Notes: generated from the letters alone by a model not told the origin. Positions 1 to 8,935 are shown, counted from the first letter of the stretch. The stretch is DNA of 64,000 nucleotides from an uncultured bacterium (GCA_938014885.1 CALLQI010000003.1:310001-374000), one strand, 5' to 3'. A program made the numbers and translations.

Positions 1-1
1 C

Positions 2-409
2 CGCGATCGTCGCCTTCGCGACGAATGGCGCGAGCGTCACCTGGCGTTCGTGCGCGATTCGTACTCGAAGCACCTCGACACGCTGGTGTCCGACGTGCGC
101 GGCGGGCTGGTGCTTACTGCCGACCAGGAAAAGCGCTTCCGCGAAATCCTGATTGAACACGGCGAGAAGGCCGAATCGATGATTGATTCGTGCTATCGCC
201 GGCACCACAAGCGCGGCCGCGGCTTTGATGAGCTGGCGCGCGAAACCAGGGCAAAACTCCAGGCCGTCCTCGACGAGGCCCAGCGCAACGACTTCCGGGT
301 AGCGGACGCAGTACTGGGGGCCGACCCGATGCACTGGGCCCCGCGCGAGGAATTCGAGGATGCCACCGACGTGGACACCTACGTGAACTGGATGCAGCTT
401 TCAAAATGA
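2..409 (+). CDS. LTxxQ/Spy-like protein, 5'-truncated
   Basis: The reading frame is open to the left edge of the window, so the N-terminus is missing; a GTG at 50 is an internal candidate start only. The visible 135 residues are charged and helical, and contain LTADQEKRFREIL, which resembles the LTxxQ helix of Spy/CpxP-type periplasmic proteins. The next gene carries a similar LTPEQVAKVN helix, so the two probably form a functional pair, perhaps envelope-stress or anti-sigma related. No signal peptide can be judged because the start lies outside. The family call is inference from one motif. Confidence 0.5.
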   Translation, partial: RDRRLRDEWRERHLAFVRDSYSKHLDTLVSDVRGGLVLTADQEKRFREILIEHGEKAESMIDSCYRRHHKRGRGFDELARETRAKLQAVLDEAQRNDFRVADAVLGADPMHWAPREEFEDATDVDTYVNWMQLSK

Positions 410-511
410 CCGCGGCAATAACTGCCGCAACAACCGCAGCAAAGTGACTGACCGGCGCGATGGGCGCACCGACAAACGCGGCAATCTGACGCAGCAATTC
501 AGGAGAGAAGC

Positions 512-1351
512 ATGAAACCGATCTGGCTTGCAATCACAGTGGCAGCAGCAATCGCGGGTGGTGGTGCCGGCGGCGTAATCGCCACCAAAGTGATGGCACC
601 CGCCCAGCGCAACAGCGAGCCCGTTGCCACGGCAGCCAAGCCGCTCGACGACAAGCCCGTCGGCGAGTCCAGGAATTACGACAACGAACTGGCTGAGTTG
701 CGCAACGATATCAAGACCCTCAACGTCAAGCTCAGCGACGCCGTGACCGCGGCCAACGACAGCAAGGCCAGCCTGGCCACAGCCACGGCCGACTACAACA
801 AGCGCATCGCGGCCCTTGAATCCAGGCCCGCCGGCACCGTCGCCAACAGCGGTGGCGGCACAAGCCCGGCCCCGGTCGATGAAAGCTCGCCTGAGTTTGC
901 GGCCGCCGTCGAAAAGGTCCTCGCGGACCGCGACGAACAGCGCCGTAAAGAGCGCGAAGCCGAACAGCAGAAGTGGATGGAAGACCGCTGGGTCCAGGAA
1001 AACACCACCATCGCCACCACGCTGACCGAAAAGCTGGCGCTTACGCCTGAGCAGGTGGCCAAGGTCAACACAGTGCTCGAAGGCTACACCAACAGCCGCC
1101 GCGACCTGATGGAACGCGGCCGCGCGGCCATGGAATCAGGCACGGAATTTGACTGGCGCGCGGAAGGCACCAAACTGTCCACCGAGGTGACGGAGCAGAT
1201 CCGCGGCGAGCTTTCCTCGGCGCAGCTCAGCACCTTCAACGAACTGGTCGGCGACCAGGGCATCTCGGCGCTGCAGCCTCGCGGCTTCGGCGGGCGCGGA
1301 CCCGGCGGCCAGGGCGGCGGTCGCCAGGGCGGCGGCGGACGCGGCAACTAG
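512..1351 (+). CDS. exported coiled-coil LTxxQ-like protein with Gly-rich tail
   Basis: The ATG follows a good ribosome binding site (aggagagaag). Residues 1-25 form a signal peptide or signal anchor (MKPIWLAITVAAAIAGGG). Residues about 50-110 are a predicted coiled coil with Ala/Asp/Lys heptads. A charged helical region follows (DRDEQRRKEREAEQQKW), then LTPEQVAKVNTVLEGY, which resembles Spy/CpxP LTxxQ helices. The last 25 residues are Gly/Arg-rich (GGRGPGGQGGGRQGG). It sits 102 bp after a related gene and is closed by a strong terminator, so it ends that operon. A periplasmic chaperone-like or sensor role is possible but not shown. Confidence 0.7.
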   Translation: MKPIWLAITVAAAIAGGGAGGVIATKVMAPAQRNSEPVATAAKPLDDKPVGESRNYDNELAELRNDIKTLNVKLSDAVTAANDSKASLATATADYNKRIAALESRPAGTVANSGGGTSPAPVDESSPEFAAAVEKVLADRDEQRRKEREAEQQKWMEDRWVQENTTIATTLTEKLALTPEQVAKVNTVLEGYTNSRRDLMERGRAAMESGTEFDWRAEGTKLSTEVTEQIRGELSSAQLSTFNELVGDQGISALQPRGFGGRGPGGQGGGRQGGGGRGN

Positions 1352-1369
1352 TACGCATCCAAATCAACA

Positions 1370-1403
1370 CAAGGCGCGGGAGAAATCCCGCGCCTTGTCT
1401 TTT
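1370..1403 (+). terminator. rho-independent terminator
   Basis: A perfect 11-bp GC-rich stem (caaggcgcggg / cccgcgccttg) with a 6-nt loop is followed by tctttt. It lies 19 nt after the stop of the LTxxQ-like gene and upstream of senA, separating the two units. Confidence 0.85.
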
Positions 1404-1429
1404 GCGCCCATCGCGCCGACACTGCACAC

Positions 1430-2701
1430 ATGAACGCGCCGGCGCAACTGGATACGCTGATTGAGGCCCTGACTGAGGCCCACGCCCGCACCCATGAAGT
1501 GATCGCGGACCTGACCGACGCGCAACTGATGGTGCCGCAGGCAGACATCCTGAACCCATTCAACTGGGAGGTCGGGCACGTCGCGTTTTTCTGGGAGTAC
1601 TTCGTGCTGCGTCAACTCGGCCTCCGGCCCAGCATCCGCGCCGACGCCGACGCGCTGTTTGATTCGGCCAAGGTTGACCACGACACGCGCTGGGGCCTTC
1701 CGCTGCCGCCACGGGCCGAGATCCTTGCCTACACCGACGCCATCCGCGACTTGGTGATCGCGCACCTGAAGGCCGCGCCGCTGACAGCCGCCAACAGCTA
1801 CCTGCCCTGGCTTAGCGTGTACCACGAAGACATGCACGCGGAGGCCTTCACGTACATGCGGCAGACAGTCGGCTACGCGCCCCCGAAACTTGACGTGTCA
1901 ACCCAGCCGGTTGTTGAGGCCGGTCCGCTGCCCGGCGATGCCCACGTGCCCGGCGGCGAGTATCGCATCGGGGCGCAGAAGGGCGTCTCGCGCTTCGTCT
2001 TTGACAATGAGCAATGGGCACACGAAGTGTCGCTGCCGGCGTTCCGCATCGCGCGCGCCCCCGTGACGCAGGCCGAGTTCGCGGCCTTTGTCGATGACCG
2101 GGGCTACGCGCGGCGCGAGCTTTGGTCCGATGCCGGCTGGGACTGGCTGCGTGAAGCTGACGCCACGCATCCCGTGTACTGGCGTCGCTCGGTCGTCGGC
2201 TGGCAGCGTCGCCATTTCGACGCCTGGCATGATCTTGAGCCGCACCGTCCTGTCATCCACGTCAACTGGTTCGAGGCCGAGGCCTGGTGCAACTGGGCCG
2301 GACGCAGGCTGCCCACCGAGTTCGAGTGGGAAGTCGCAGCCGCAGGCCCCGGCAAGCAGCTGCTGCCCTGGGGAGACCGGCCGGATGCGTCACGGGCGAA
2401 TCTTGACTGGTCAAGGATGGACACGATCGATGTGGGGGCGCTGCCGGAAGGTGACAGCGTGTTCGGCTGCCGGCAGATGATCGGCAACGTCTGGGAATGG
2501 ACGGCAAGCCCGTTCGCGCCGTACCCGGGTTTCGTGAAGGGCCCGTATCAGGAATACAGCGAGCCCTGGTTTCACGAACGCAAGGTGCTGCGCGGCGGTG
2601 CCTGGGCCACGCGCTCGCGCATGATCCACAACGAGTGGCGCAATTTCTTTCAGCCCTGGCGTCGCGACGTCTTGGCGGGCTTCCGGACCTGCGCGCGCTG
2701 A
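1430..2701 (+). CDS. senA: SenA-like selenoneine synthase (EgtB/OvoA superfamily)
   Basis: This is a 423-residue non-heme iron sulfoxide-synthase-type enzyme. An N-terminal DinB-like bundle carries the three-histidine iron site: His50 in WEVGHVAFFWEY, then His132 and His136 in YHEDMHAEAF, with spacing like characterised EgtB. A C-terminal formylglycine-enzyme-type domain follows (GGEYRIGA, RLPTEFEWEVAA, GNVWEWT, RGGAWATR, GFRTCAR). Its stop codon overlaps the start of a SenB-like glycosyltransferase. In known sen clusters, SenA joins a selenosugar to hercynine on the way to selenoneine. The pairing is the main reason for calling SenA rather than ergothioneine EgtB. No EgtD (hercynine) or SelD/SenC gene is in the window, so substrate supply must come from elsewhere. 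Confidence 0.8.
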   Translation: MNAPAQLDTLIEALTEAHARTHEVIADLTDAQLMVPQADILNPFNWEVGHVAFFWEYFVLRQLGLRPSIRADADALFDSAKVDHDTRWGLPLPPRAEILAYTDAIRDLVIAHLKAAPLTAANSYLPWLSVYHEDMHAEAFTYMRQTVGYAPPKLDVSTQPVVEAGPLPGDAHVPGGEYRIGAQKGVSRFVFDNEQWAHEVSLPAFRIARAPVTQAEFAAFVDDRGYARRELWSDAGWDWLREADATHPVYWRRSVVGWQRRHFDAWHDLEPHRPVIHVNWFEAEAWCNWAGRRLPTEFEWEVAAAGPGKQLLPWGDRPDASRANLDWSRMDTIDVGALPEGDSVFGCRQMIGNVWEWTASPFAPYPGFVKGPYQEYSEPWFHERKVLRGGAWATRSRMIHNEWRNFFQPWRRDVLAGFRTCAR

Positions 2702-3654
2702 TGCCAGCCAAACCACTCAAGATCAGCATCATCACGCCGGCACCGCGCGGCTCGCGCAAGGGCAACCGGATCAGCGCCGAGCGCTACGCCCGGCTGCTGC
2801 GCCAGCTGGGTCATCGCGTGAAGTTGCTGACCGCCTTTGACGGCAAGCGCGCTGATGTCGCGATCATATTGCATGCGAGACGCTGCGCCGCCGACCTGCG
2901 CGCGATCCGTGCCGCGCACCCGCAAACGCGCATTGTGCTTTGCCTGACCGGTACGGACGTCTACGCCGACATTCACTCCGACAAGATCGCAGCTGAGTCG
3001 CTGCGCATGGCGGACCGGCTGCTGCTGCTGCAGCCGCTGGCGCGCAAGCAGTTGCCGCGTGAACTGCGCGCCCGCGCCGACGTGCTGTTCCAGAGTGTCG
3101 AGGTGCCGGTGCGCCGCGCAGTCTCGCGCGCCGACCGGGTGGTCGTGATCGGCCACGTGCGCGACGTCAAAGACCCGCTGCGGGCCGCACAGGCGATCGC
3201 GCTGCTGCCGAATACTCGGCTGTCAGTGACGCTTGCGGGCTCAATTCTTGAGCCGCACTGGCGCGCTGCCATCGCCGCGGAGCAGGCCGCAAACCCGCGT
3301 TTTCAGTATGTAGGCGAACTGTCGCGGGCCCGTGCGCTGGCGCTGATCGCGCGCAGCCGCGCGCTGGTGGTAAGCAGCCTTCTGGAAGGTGGCGCCAACG
3401 TAATCAGCGAAGCCTGCGTGCTGGGCACACCGGTGCTGGCGTCGCGTGTGGACGGCAATGTGGGAATGCTGGGGCCGAAGTACCCGGGTTACTTTGAGAC
3501 CGGCGACAGCAAGGGCCTGGCAAAGCTGCTGCACAGGCTCGAAGCCGAGCCGAAGTTCGAACGCGCCCTCACGCGCCACTGCAAGGGCCTTGCAAGCCGA
3601 TTCCACCCGGACAAAGAACGTGCTGCCCTCGCAAAGCTGCTGCGGAAGCTTTGA
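2701..3654 (+). CDS. senB: SenB-like selenosugar synthase (TIGR04348-type glycosyltransferase)
   Basis: The 317-residue protein begins KISIITPAPRGSRKGNR followed by a Tyr-Ala-Arg-Leu-Leu helix, the N-terminal signature of the glycosyltransferase family now named SenB. LTGTDVYADI and the acceptor-side region follow, and then a GT-B donor-site region (VVIGHVRDVKDP, SSLLEGGANVISEA). SenB makes a selenosugar from a UDP-sugar and selenophosphate. Upstream in-frame ATGs lie inside senA, so the start at 2701, which overlaps the senA stop (TGATG), is preferred; this implies translational coupling. Substrate selectivity for Se over S cannot be read from sequence. Confidence 0.8.
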   Translation: MPAKPLKISIITPAPRGSRKGNRISAERYARLLRQLGHRVKLLTAFDGKRADVAIILHARRCAADLRAIRAAHPQTRIVLCLTGTDVYADIHSDKIAAESLRMADRLLLLQPLARKQLPRELRARADVLFQSVEVPVRRAVSRADRVVVIGHVRDVKDPLRAAQAIALLPNTRLSVTLAGSILEPHWRAAIAAEQAANPRFQYVGELSRARALALIARSRALVVSSLLEGGANVISEACVLGTPVLASRVDGNVGMLGPKYPGYFETGDSKGLAKLLHRLEAEPKFERALTRHCKGLASRFHPDKERAALAKLLRKL

Positions 3655-3702
3655 ACACTGCATCACGCAATGATCGCGAAGGCCTCGAAGCACGGCAACG
3701 GC

Positions 3703-3726
3703 GCTGCGTCATTCGACGCAGTTTAC
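3703..3726 (+). terminator. possible terminator after senB
   Basis: A 7-bp stem (ctgcgtc / gacgcag) with a 4-nt loop is followed by tttacg. It lies about 50 nt after senB and just before the end of the converging gene. The T-tract is short, so the call is tentative. Confidence 0.45.
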
Positions 3727-3739
3727 GCCGTAGCTCCGC

Positions 3740-4330
3740 CTAGAAAATCGCGTCGTCGTCGGCGTCGCTTGGCGTCGGCGGGTTTGGCGTGGCGCTTGAT
3801 GGCGCGGCCGGCTTTTCGGCCACCGGCGCACTGCCCGGCGTACCCGGGCTGTCCGGGGTCGCGGGCCGATAGGAAGGCATGCGGCCGCTGGCCTGACGCA
3901 GGCGCTCGCGGATTTGCTCGGTCTTCTTGGCCTGATTGGACCACGCCACGGCGCGCTTCAGGGCGTCGATCACCGGTTGCAGCCGGTAGATGCCGTCCAC
4001 CACTTCGCGGATGCCCACGTTCTCGCGGATCTTCTCGGTGGCTTCATCCAGCGGCCCGCCGAATACCACTACCGGCACCTTGCGCGACAGGGTCAGTTCC
4101 GCCAGTTCGCGCGCGGCGCGCACGACCTGCGGCGGGATGAGCCCATTTTGCACAAGCAGGGCAACCGGGCGGGCACCTGAAACAGCCGCCAGGAACTCGC
4201 GACGTCCACTGACGGCCTTGACCTTGAGGGGCCCGGCGTCGGTCAGTTCAAGTCGCATCGTCTCAAGTTGATCGGCCGATGCAGCAAGAACAATAGCGGG
4301 GGTGGGTGGTACAGGTTTGGTATCAGGCAT
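3740..4330 (-). CDS. receiver-like protein with Pro-rich tail
   Basis: The 196-residue protein begins with a hydrophobic strand (AIVLAASADQLETMRLELTDAG). It continues with ALLVQNGLIPPQVVRAARELAELTLSRKVPVVVFGG, which has the alpha/beta rhythm of response-regulator receiver domains. The expected phospho-acceptor Asp is absent (VALLVQNGL at that position), so it looks like a pseudo-receiver. Residues about 150-196 are a disordered Pro/Ala/Ser tail ending in acidic DADDDAIF. There is no clear ribosome binding site upstream of the ATG. It probably shares the minus-strand unit with the cytochrome gene upstream (75 bp gap). Function unknown. Confidence 0.6.
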   Translation of the reverse strand: MPDTKPVPPTPAIVLAASADQLETMRLELTDAGPLKVKAVSGRREFLAAVSGARPVALLVQNGLIPPQVVRAARELAELTLSRKVPVVVFGGPLDEATEKIRENVGIREVVDGIYRLQPVIDALKRAVAWSNQAKKTEQIRERLRQASGRMPSYRPATPDSPGTPGSAPVAEKPAAPSSATPNPPTPSDADDDAIF

Positions 4331-4405
4331 AGCGCACCGGCGTTAGTGATAGCTTGCCGGGGCTGCGGCGGGAAGCTTGAAGCGTGCGACGCTTGTCCCG
4401 CGAGA

Positions 4406-5329
4406 CTACTTCCAGGGCAGCGGGTTGATGCCGCGGCCATCGGACCAATCTTTGTGGCAGTCCTCGCAGATGCGCGTCATGGTCAGGTAGTGGTTGCCGA
4501 CGTCGGTCAGCAAGCCCTGTTCCGCCAGTGTGATGATGGCATTGGCCTGGGCCTCAAGCGCACGCCAGGTGCGAGCCTGGGCGTCCAGCGATTTGTGCAG
4601 TTTGCCGGTGGCGGTGACCATTTGAGTTTCATTGCGGCGATCGGCGTAAAATTGCGCCAGCGACAGTTGCCCGCGCATCGAAAACATCTCGCGCAGCCAG
4701 GGCACCGACGAGTGCAGCTTCATTTCGTCCCACGGTTCGTCCTCAAACACCGTGTCGGCATCTTTCCAGCCCTTCAGCGTTTCCGGGATGAAGCCGCGGG
4801 TGCGCAGCGGCCAGTTCTCGTAATGGCAGTTCTCGCAGGAGCGATTGGCGCGATCAAGCGCCAGCGCCGCCCGGTCCCATTCGCCGGCCTTGGCCGCCGT
4901 GGTGGCGTCGCGATTCAGGTCGCGGCACTTCTCGTAATGCTCGGCAAAGCCGCGCGCCTTGTTGGCGATGTCGCGGGCGGCCACTTCCAGCAGCACGGTA
5001 TCCGAAATCTCAGGAAACATAGCGTTGCCGACGATCAGGCCGCACGACACCCACATCGAACGCATCTTGGCCTGGAAGGGCGAGGCATGGACCCACTCAT
5101 CCCAGGGGATGGTGTCGGGGATTTTGTTCAGCGGCGGCCGCTGCCAGGGCGCAAGCTGGCTGTCGCTGCCCGGCGCAGGCCCAGGTACCGCGGGCTGGTT
5201 GGCGGCCGGGACTTGTGCGGCATTGCCCGGCGCGGGCTGGCCGTCAGACTTCACGCAGCCGATCACGCAGGCGGCGCAAAGCAGGCCGCAGCAAAGGGCA
5301 ATCAAGCGGGCATGGTGCTTTGTGGTCAT
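4406..5329 (-). CDS. tandem cytochrome c'-like di-heme lipoprotein
   Basis: The start at 5329 gives MTTKHHARLIALCCGLLCAACVIGC, a lipoprotein signal with lipobox VIGC; the longer upstream frame lacks this logic. Two CxxCH heme c motifs are visible: CENCH around residue 175 and CEDCH near the C-terminus. Each follows a helical stretch of about 120 residues, with a charged or aromatic residue after the His (CHYENW, CHKDW). This is the layout of two cytochrome c'-type four-helix bundles fused in tandem. A Pro/Ala linker follows the lipid anchor. It probably acts in envelope electron transfer or small-ligand binding. It diverges from the CPBP gene with only 72 bp between them. Confidence 0.75.
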   Translation of the reverse strand: MTTKHHARLIALCCGLLCAACVIGCVKSDGQPAPGNAAQVPAANQPAVPGPAPGSDSQLAPWQRPPLNKIPDTIPWDEWVHASPFQAKMRSMWVSCGLIVGNAMFPEISDTVLLEVAARDIANKARGFAEHYEKCRDLNRDATTAAKAGEWDRAALALDRANRSCENCHYENWPLRTRGFIPETLKGWKDADTVFEDEPWDEMKLHSSVPWLREMFSMRGQLSLAQFYADRRNETQMVTATGKLHKSLDAQARTWRALEAQANAIITLAEQGLLTDVGNHYLTMTRICEDCHKDWSDGRGINPLPWK

Positions 5330-5401
5330 GCGGTCTCCGGCTGGCAGTCTAGGCGGCAAAGCGCGCAAGGCAACTTGGCGGCGGACTCGTATACTCGCGC
5401 C

Positions 5402-6214
5402 ATGGAGCACGAAGTCACGTTCAAGTCAGCATGGACCGACCTGAAACGGTGGCGGATACCGTTGGTAGTGCTCGCATTGACGGCGCTGGTCATATCGCTA
5501 GTTGAGTATTGGTTCCTGTCCGGCGCTTACACGAAGAATTTTCCTGAGTGGAATCAGACCTACTCGCCGGGTGTGTACTACGGCTCATGGAAGCGCGTAC
5601 CGCCTGGCACGGAAGCGCCATGGTGGGGCGTACTGGGCCCGTGGGCTTGGTGGGTGGGCGGCACGTTTGCGCTGTGGGTGATCGTGCCGATGGTGGCCGC
5701 GCGCTTGCTGGGTTTTCGGCCGCTTGAGCTCGGGCTGCGGTGGGGCGGCCTTGTGCGCAAGGCGTGGATTTACGGGGTATTCTTCCTGATCGTGATGGTG
5801 GGCGTGTGGTGGGCCAGCACGCAGGAAGGCTTCACACGCACATACCCGATGTTGAAGCCGTGGTTCTGTGAGCACTGGACGTGGGCTGTGCTGCTGTGCT
5901 TCTGGGCGCTGTATGGCCTGCAGTTCTTCGCGGTGGAGTTTTTCTTCCGCGGCTGGATGCTGTTCACGCTCGAGAAAGACTTCGGCCTGGGCGCGATTGC
6001 CGTGATGACCGTGCCCTACTGCATGATTCACTTTCACAAACCGCTGCCGGAAGCTCTGGGCGCGATCATCGCGGGCACGGTGCTGGGCTGGATGGCGCTG
6101 AAGACCCGCAGCATCTGGGGCGGCGTGCTGCTGCACACGGCGATTGCGCTGTGCATGGACATTGCCGCGCTGCTGCAGGGTGACTGGGGCCTGCCGAAAG
6201 AGTTCGGGCCATGA
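5402..6214 (+). CDS. CPBP-family intramembrane protease-like protein
   Basis: The 270-residue polytopic membrane protein has about seven hydrophobic segments. C-terminal motifs match the CPBP (Rce1/Abi) family: VEFFFRGW as a single-Glu version of motif 1, YCMIHFHKP as the His motif, and GGVLLHTAIAL as the final His helix. Proteins of this family are intramembrane glutamic proteases or bacteriocin-immunity-like factors. The start at 5402 is chosen because the upstream extension of the frame runs antisense through the cytochrome gene. Substrate unknown. Confidence 0.75.
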   Translation: MEHEVTFKSAWTDLKRWRIPLVVLALTALVISLVEYWFLSGAYTKNFPEWNQTYSPGVYYGSWKRVPPGTEAPWWGVLGPWAWWVGGTFALWVIVPMVAARLLGFRPLELGLRWGGLVRKAWIYGVFFLIVMVGVWWASTQEGFTRTYPMLKPWFCEHWTWAVLLCFWALYGLQFFAVEFFFRGWMLFTLEKDFGLGAIAVMTVPYCMIHFHKPLPEALGAIIAGTVLGWMALKTRSIWGGVLLHTAIALCMDIAALLQGDWGLPKEFGP

Positions 6215-6251
6215 TGCATCGGGGTGAACACCAGGCGGGCCGGGTAATCCA

Positions 6252-7859
6252 TTGACCACACTGCGCCTCTACAACCTGAACCTGCCTATCGATGCCGACC
6301 TGGCGCGCGACCTGCCGCGCGTCGCACGCGACCGCATCGGCATGCCCGCCGCAACCGTGCAATCGGTGCGGCTGGTCAAGCGCGGTCTGGATGCGCGCGA
6401 AAAGCAGCCGCGCTGGAACTGCACGGCCGACGTTGAGCTGGACCCCGCGGCCGCGCAGGCGGTACTGGCCAGGCTGGGCAGCAACGCCGCGGTACCTGAG
6501 GCGACGCCCCCTTTGACAGTGAACGCGGGCGATGCGCCTTTGCGCGGGCCGGCTGTAGTGGTCGGCAGCGGCCCTGCGGGCGGGTTTGCGGCCCTGACCC
6601 TGGCGCTGAACGGGTTTCAGCCGCTGCTGCTTGAGCGCGGGCTGGACGCGCCCACGCGGCTGCGGCAGATCGGGCGTTTCAACGCCAGGGTGGTCGAGCT
6701 TGACCCAGAGAACAACACGCTGTTCGGCGAAGGTGGCGCGGGCAGCTTCAGCGACGGCAAGCTGTACACCAGCAACCGGCGCGACGCGTTGCTGCCGCGG
6801 ATTCTTGAGACGTTCGTTGAGTGTGGCGCGCCCTCGCGGATCCTGACTGATGCTGCGCCGCACGTGGGCACGGACATCCTGTCGAAGGTGGTCGTGAACC
6901 TGCGCCGCATGATTGAGCGGCTTGGCGGGCAGGTGCGCTTTGGTGCCCGAGTGACTGACCTGCGCATCGAAGACGGCGTGCTGCGCGGCATCACGATCAA
7001 CGATTCCGAGCGACTTGACACGTCCACGGTGATTCTCGCCCCCGGGCACTCCGCGCGCGATACCTATGCCATGCTGCTGCAACGCGGCGTGACCATTGAG
7101 TCCAAGCCGTTTCAGCTTGGTGTCCGCATCGAGCACCCGCAGGAACTGATCGACCGCGCGCAACTGGGCCGCTACGCGCGCGACAAGCGGCTGGTGCCTG
7201 CCAGTTACGACGTGGCCTGCCATCCGCCCGGCGCGCCGGAACTGTTCAGCTTCTGCATGTGCCCCGGCGGCATCACCATGGCCAGCGTGAGCGAGCCCGG
7301 CATGCTGTGCACCAACGGCATGAGCTTCAGCCCGCAGTCCAGCGGCTACGCCAACTCGGCGCTGGTGACCACGTTCAATGCAGCCGATTTCGGCTTTGCG
7401 CCTCTGGATGGCGTCGAGTTCCAGCGCCGCTACGAGGCCATGGCCTTTGCCGCCGGCGGCAGCGATTACAGCGCCCCGGCGCAGCCAGTGACTCACTTCC
7501 TGCGCGGCTTCAGCAGCCCCCGCCCGATGCGCGGCACCTACGCGCGCGGCCGCAAGTACGCGGCCCTTGAGCCGCTGTTGCCGCCGAAGCTGGCGACGGC
7601 ACTGCGTGCCGGCTTGCCGCTGATTGACCGGCGGATTCGCGGTTACATTGCCGACAACGCGATCCTGCACGCGATCGAAAGCCGGGCCAGCAGCCCGGTG
7701 CGCATCCCGCGACACGAAGAGTCGCGCCAGAGCATCAGCACGCCGGGCCTGTACCCTGCCGGCGAGGGTGCGGGCTTCGCCGGTGGCATCATGAGTGCCG
7801 CCCTGGACGGCATCCGCAGCGCCATGGCCCTGATTGCGGCCCACGCGCGCCCGGCCTGA
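6252..7859 (+). CDS. COG2509-type FAD-dependent dehydrogenase
   Basis: The 535-residue protein starts at TTG (6252). An N-terminal 85-residue alpha/beta domain precedes the dinucleotide motif VVVGSGPAGGFAALTLALNG and LLLERG. LFGEGGAGSFSDGKL and the late FAD-contact segment YPAGEGAGFAGGIMSAALDG are characteristic of the uncharacterised FAD-dependent dehydrogenases of COG2509. Length and the N-terminal extension match that family. No ATG lies near the predicted N-terminus, so TTG is accepted. It is followed after 10 bp by the hydroxyacid oxidase gene, suggesting an oxidoreductase operon. Substrate unknown. Confidence 0.8.
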   Translation: MTTLRLYNLNLPIDADLARDLPRVARDRIGMPAATVQSVRLVKRGLDAREKQPRWNCTADVELDPAAAQAVLARLGSNAAVPEATPPLTVNAGDAPLRGPAVVVGSGPAGGFAALTLALNGFQPLLLERGLDAPTRLRQIGRFNARVVELDPENNTLFGEGGAGSFSDGKLYTSNRRDALLPRILETFVECGAPSRILTDAAPHVGTDILSKVVVNLRRMIERLGGQVRFGARVTDLRIEDGVLRGITINDSERLDTSTVILAPGHSARDTYAMLLQRGVTIESKPFQLGVRIEHPQELIDRAQLGRYARDKRLVPASYDVACHPPGAPELFSFCMCPGGITMASVSEPGMLCTNGMSFSPQSSGYANSALVTTFNAADFGFAPLDGVEFQRRYEAMAFAAGGSDYSAPAQPVTHFLRGFSSPRPMRGTYARGRKYAALEPLLPPKLATALRAGLPLIDRRIRGYIADNAILHAIESRASSPVRIPRHEESRQSISTPGLYPAGEGAGFAGGIMSAALDGIRSAMALIAAHARPA

Positions 7860-7869
7860 GGAGTGTGGC

Positions 7870-8934
7870 ATGGAAGACCTGTTCACGGTTGAGGACTTCC
7901 GCAAGGCCGCACGCCGCGTGCTGGACCCGGTTGCCTACGACTATTACGCCTCAGGTGCCGACGGCCAGCGTCTGCGCCGCCTGAATCGCCGGGCCTGGGA
8001 CGACGTACCCCTGCGGCCCCGCGTGATGGTGGATGTAAGTAGTGTTGACACGTCAACAACGGTCGCGGGATTGTCACTGGCCTGGCCCGCAATGGTGGCA
8101 CCGATGGCCTACCAGAAGCTGGCCCACCCGGATGGCGAACTGGCCACGGCGAATGCTTGCGCGGCCGCACACACGCCGATGATCGTCAGCACCATGGCCA
8201 ACGTAACGCTTGAGGACGTGGCCGCGGCCACACCGGCGCCCAAGTGGTTTCAACTGTATTGCCATCGCGATCGAGGCATCACGCAAGCGCTGGTCGAGCG
8301 GGCAGAGGCTGCCGGTTATGGCGCACTGGTGATCACCGTAGACGCGCCGGTGCTGGGCCGGCGCGTGCCCGACGAGCGCAACCGATTTGCGCTGCCGCCC
8401 GGCATTACACGCGCCAATCTGGAGAGTGAGGCCGCGGGCGCGGCGGACGATGCCTCGGAACTTGCGGCGTTGTTTCGCAATCGGCAGGACGCCGCCCTGA
8501 ACTGGCGCGACCTGGCTTGGTTTCGCGGGCTTACACGCCTGCCACTGTGGCTGAAGGGAGTTTTGCGCGCCGACGACGCGCAACGCGCGGCCGACGCGGG
8601 CTGTGCCGGGGTCATTGTCAGCAACCACGGCGGCAGGCAGCTTGATGCTGCAATTCCGACCGCCCACGCGCTGCCCGCCATTGCCGGCGCCGTGGGGGCG
8701 CGCATGGGTGTGCTGGTCGATGGCGGCATTCATTGGGGCGCCGACATCGTGCGCGCGCTGGCGCTGGGCGCACACGGGGTGTTGCTGGGTCGGCCTGTTT
8801 TGTGGGGACTTGCGGTCGGCGGCGAGGCCGGGGTGCGGCGCGTGCTGGAACTGCTGCGCGGCGATTTCACACGCGCGATGCAGCTTGCCGGTTGCGCGAA
8901 TGTCGCGGCGGCCAATCGGGACTTGCTGGCCTGA
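7870..8934 (+). CDS. FMN-dependent alpha-hydroxyacid oxidase/dehydrogenase
   Basis: This is a 354-residue TIM-barrel flavoenzyme of the glycolate oxidase/lactate dehydrogenase/mandelate dehydrogenase family. Visible features are the N-terminal DPVAYDYYASGADGQ, the FMN/active-site strand WFQLYCHRDRG, LVITVDAPVLGRR, the catalytic His in SNHGGRQLD, and the phosphate-binding VDGGIHWGADIVRALALGA. These enzymes oxidise L-2-hydroxyacids to 2-oxoacids. The start at 7870 is preferred over an upstream ATG that overlaps the preceding gene. The precise substrate (glycolate, lactate or other) cannot be told. Confidence 0.88.
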   Translation: MEDLFTVEDFRKAARRVLDPVAYDYYASGADGQRLRRLNRRAWDDVPLRPRVMVDVSSVDTSTTVAGLSLAWPAMVAPMAYQKLAHPDGELATANACAAAHTPMIVSTMANVTLEDVAAATPAPKWFQLYCHRDRGITQALVERAEAAGYGALVITVDAPVLGRRVPDERNRFALPPGITRANLESEAAGAADDASELAALFRNRQDAALNWRDLAWFRGLTRLPLWLKGVLRADDAQRAADAGCAGVIVSNHGGRQLDAAIPTAHALPAIAGAVGARMGVLVDGGIHWGADIVRALALGAHGVLLGRPVLWGLAVGGEAGVRRVLELLRGDFTRAMQLAGCANVAAANRDLLA

Positions 8935-8935
8935 C

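Noticed and set aside
8044..8056. TTGACACGTCAA inside the hydroxyacid oxidase gene
   Set aside because: It matches the core of the 28.1-kb palindromes but lies within a coding sequence and encodes part of the N-terminal domain; probably chance.
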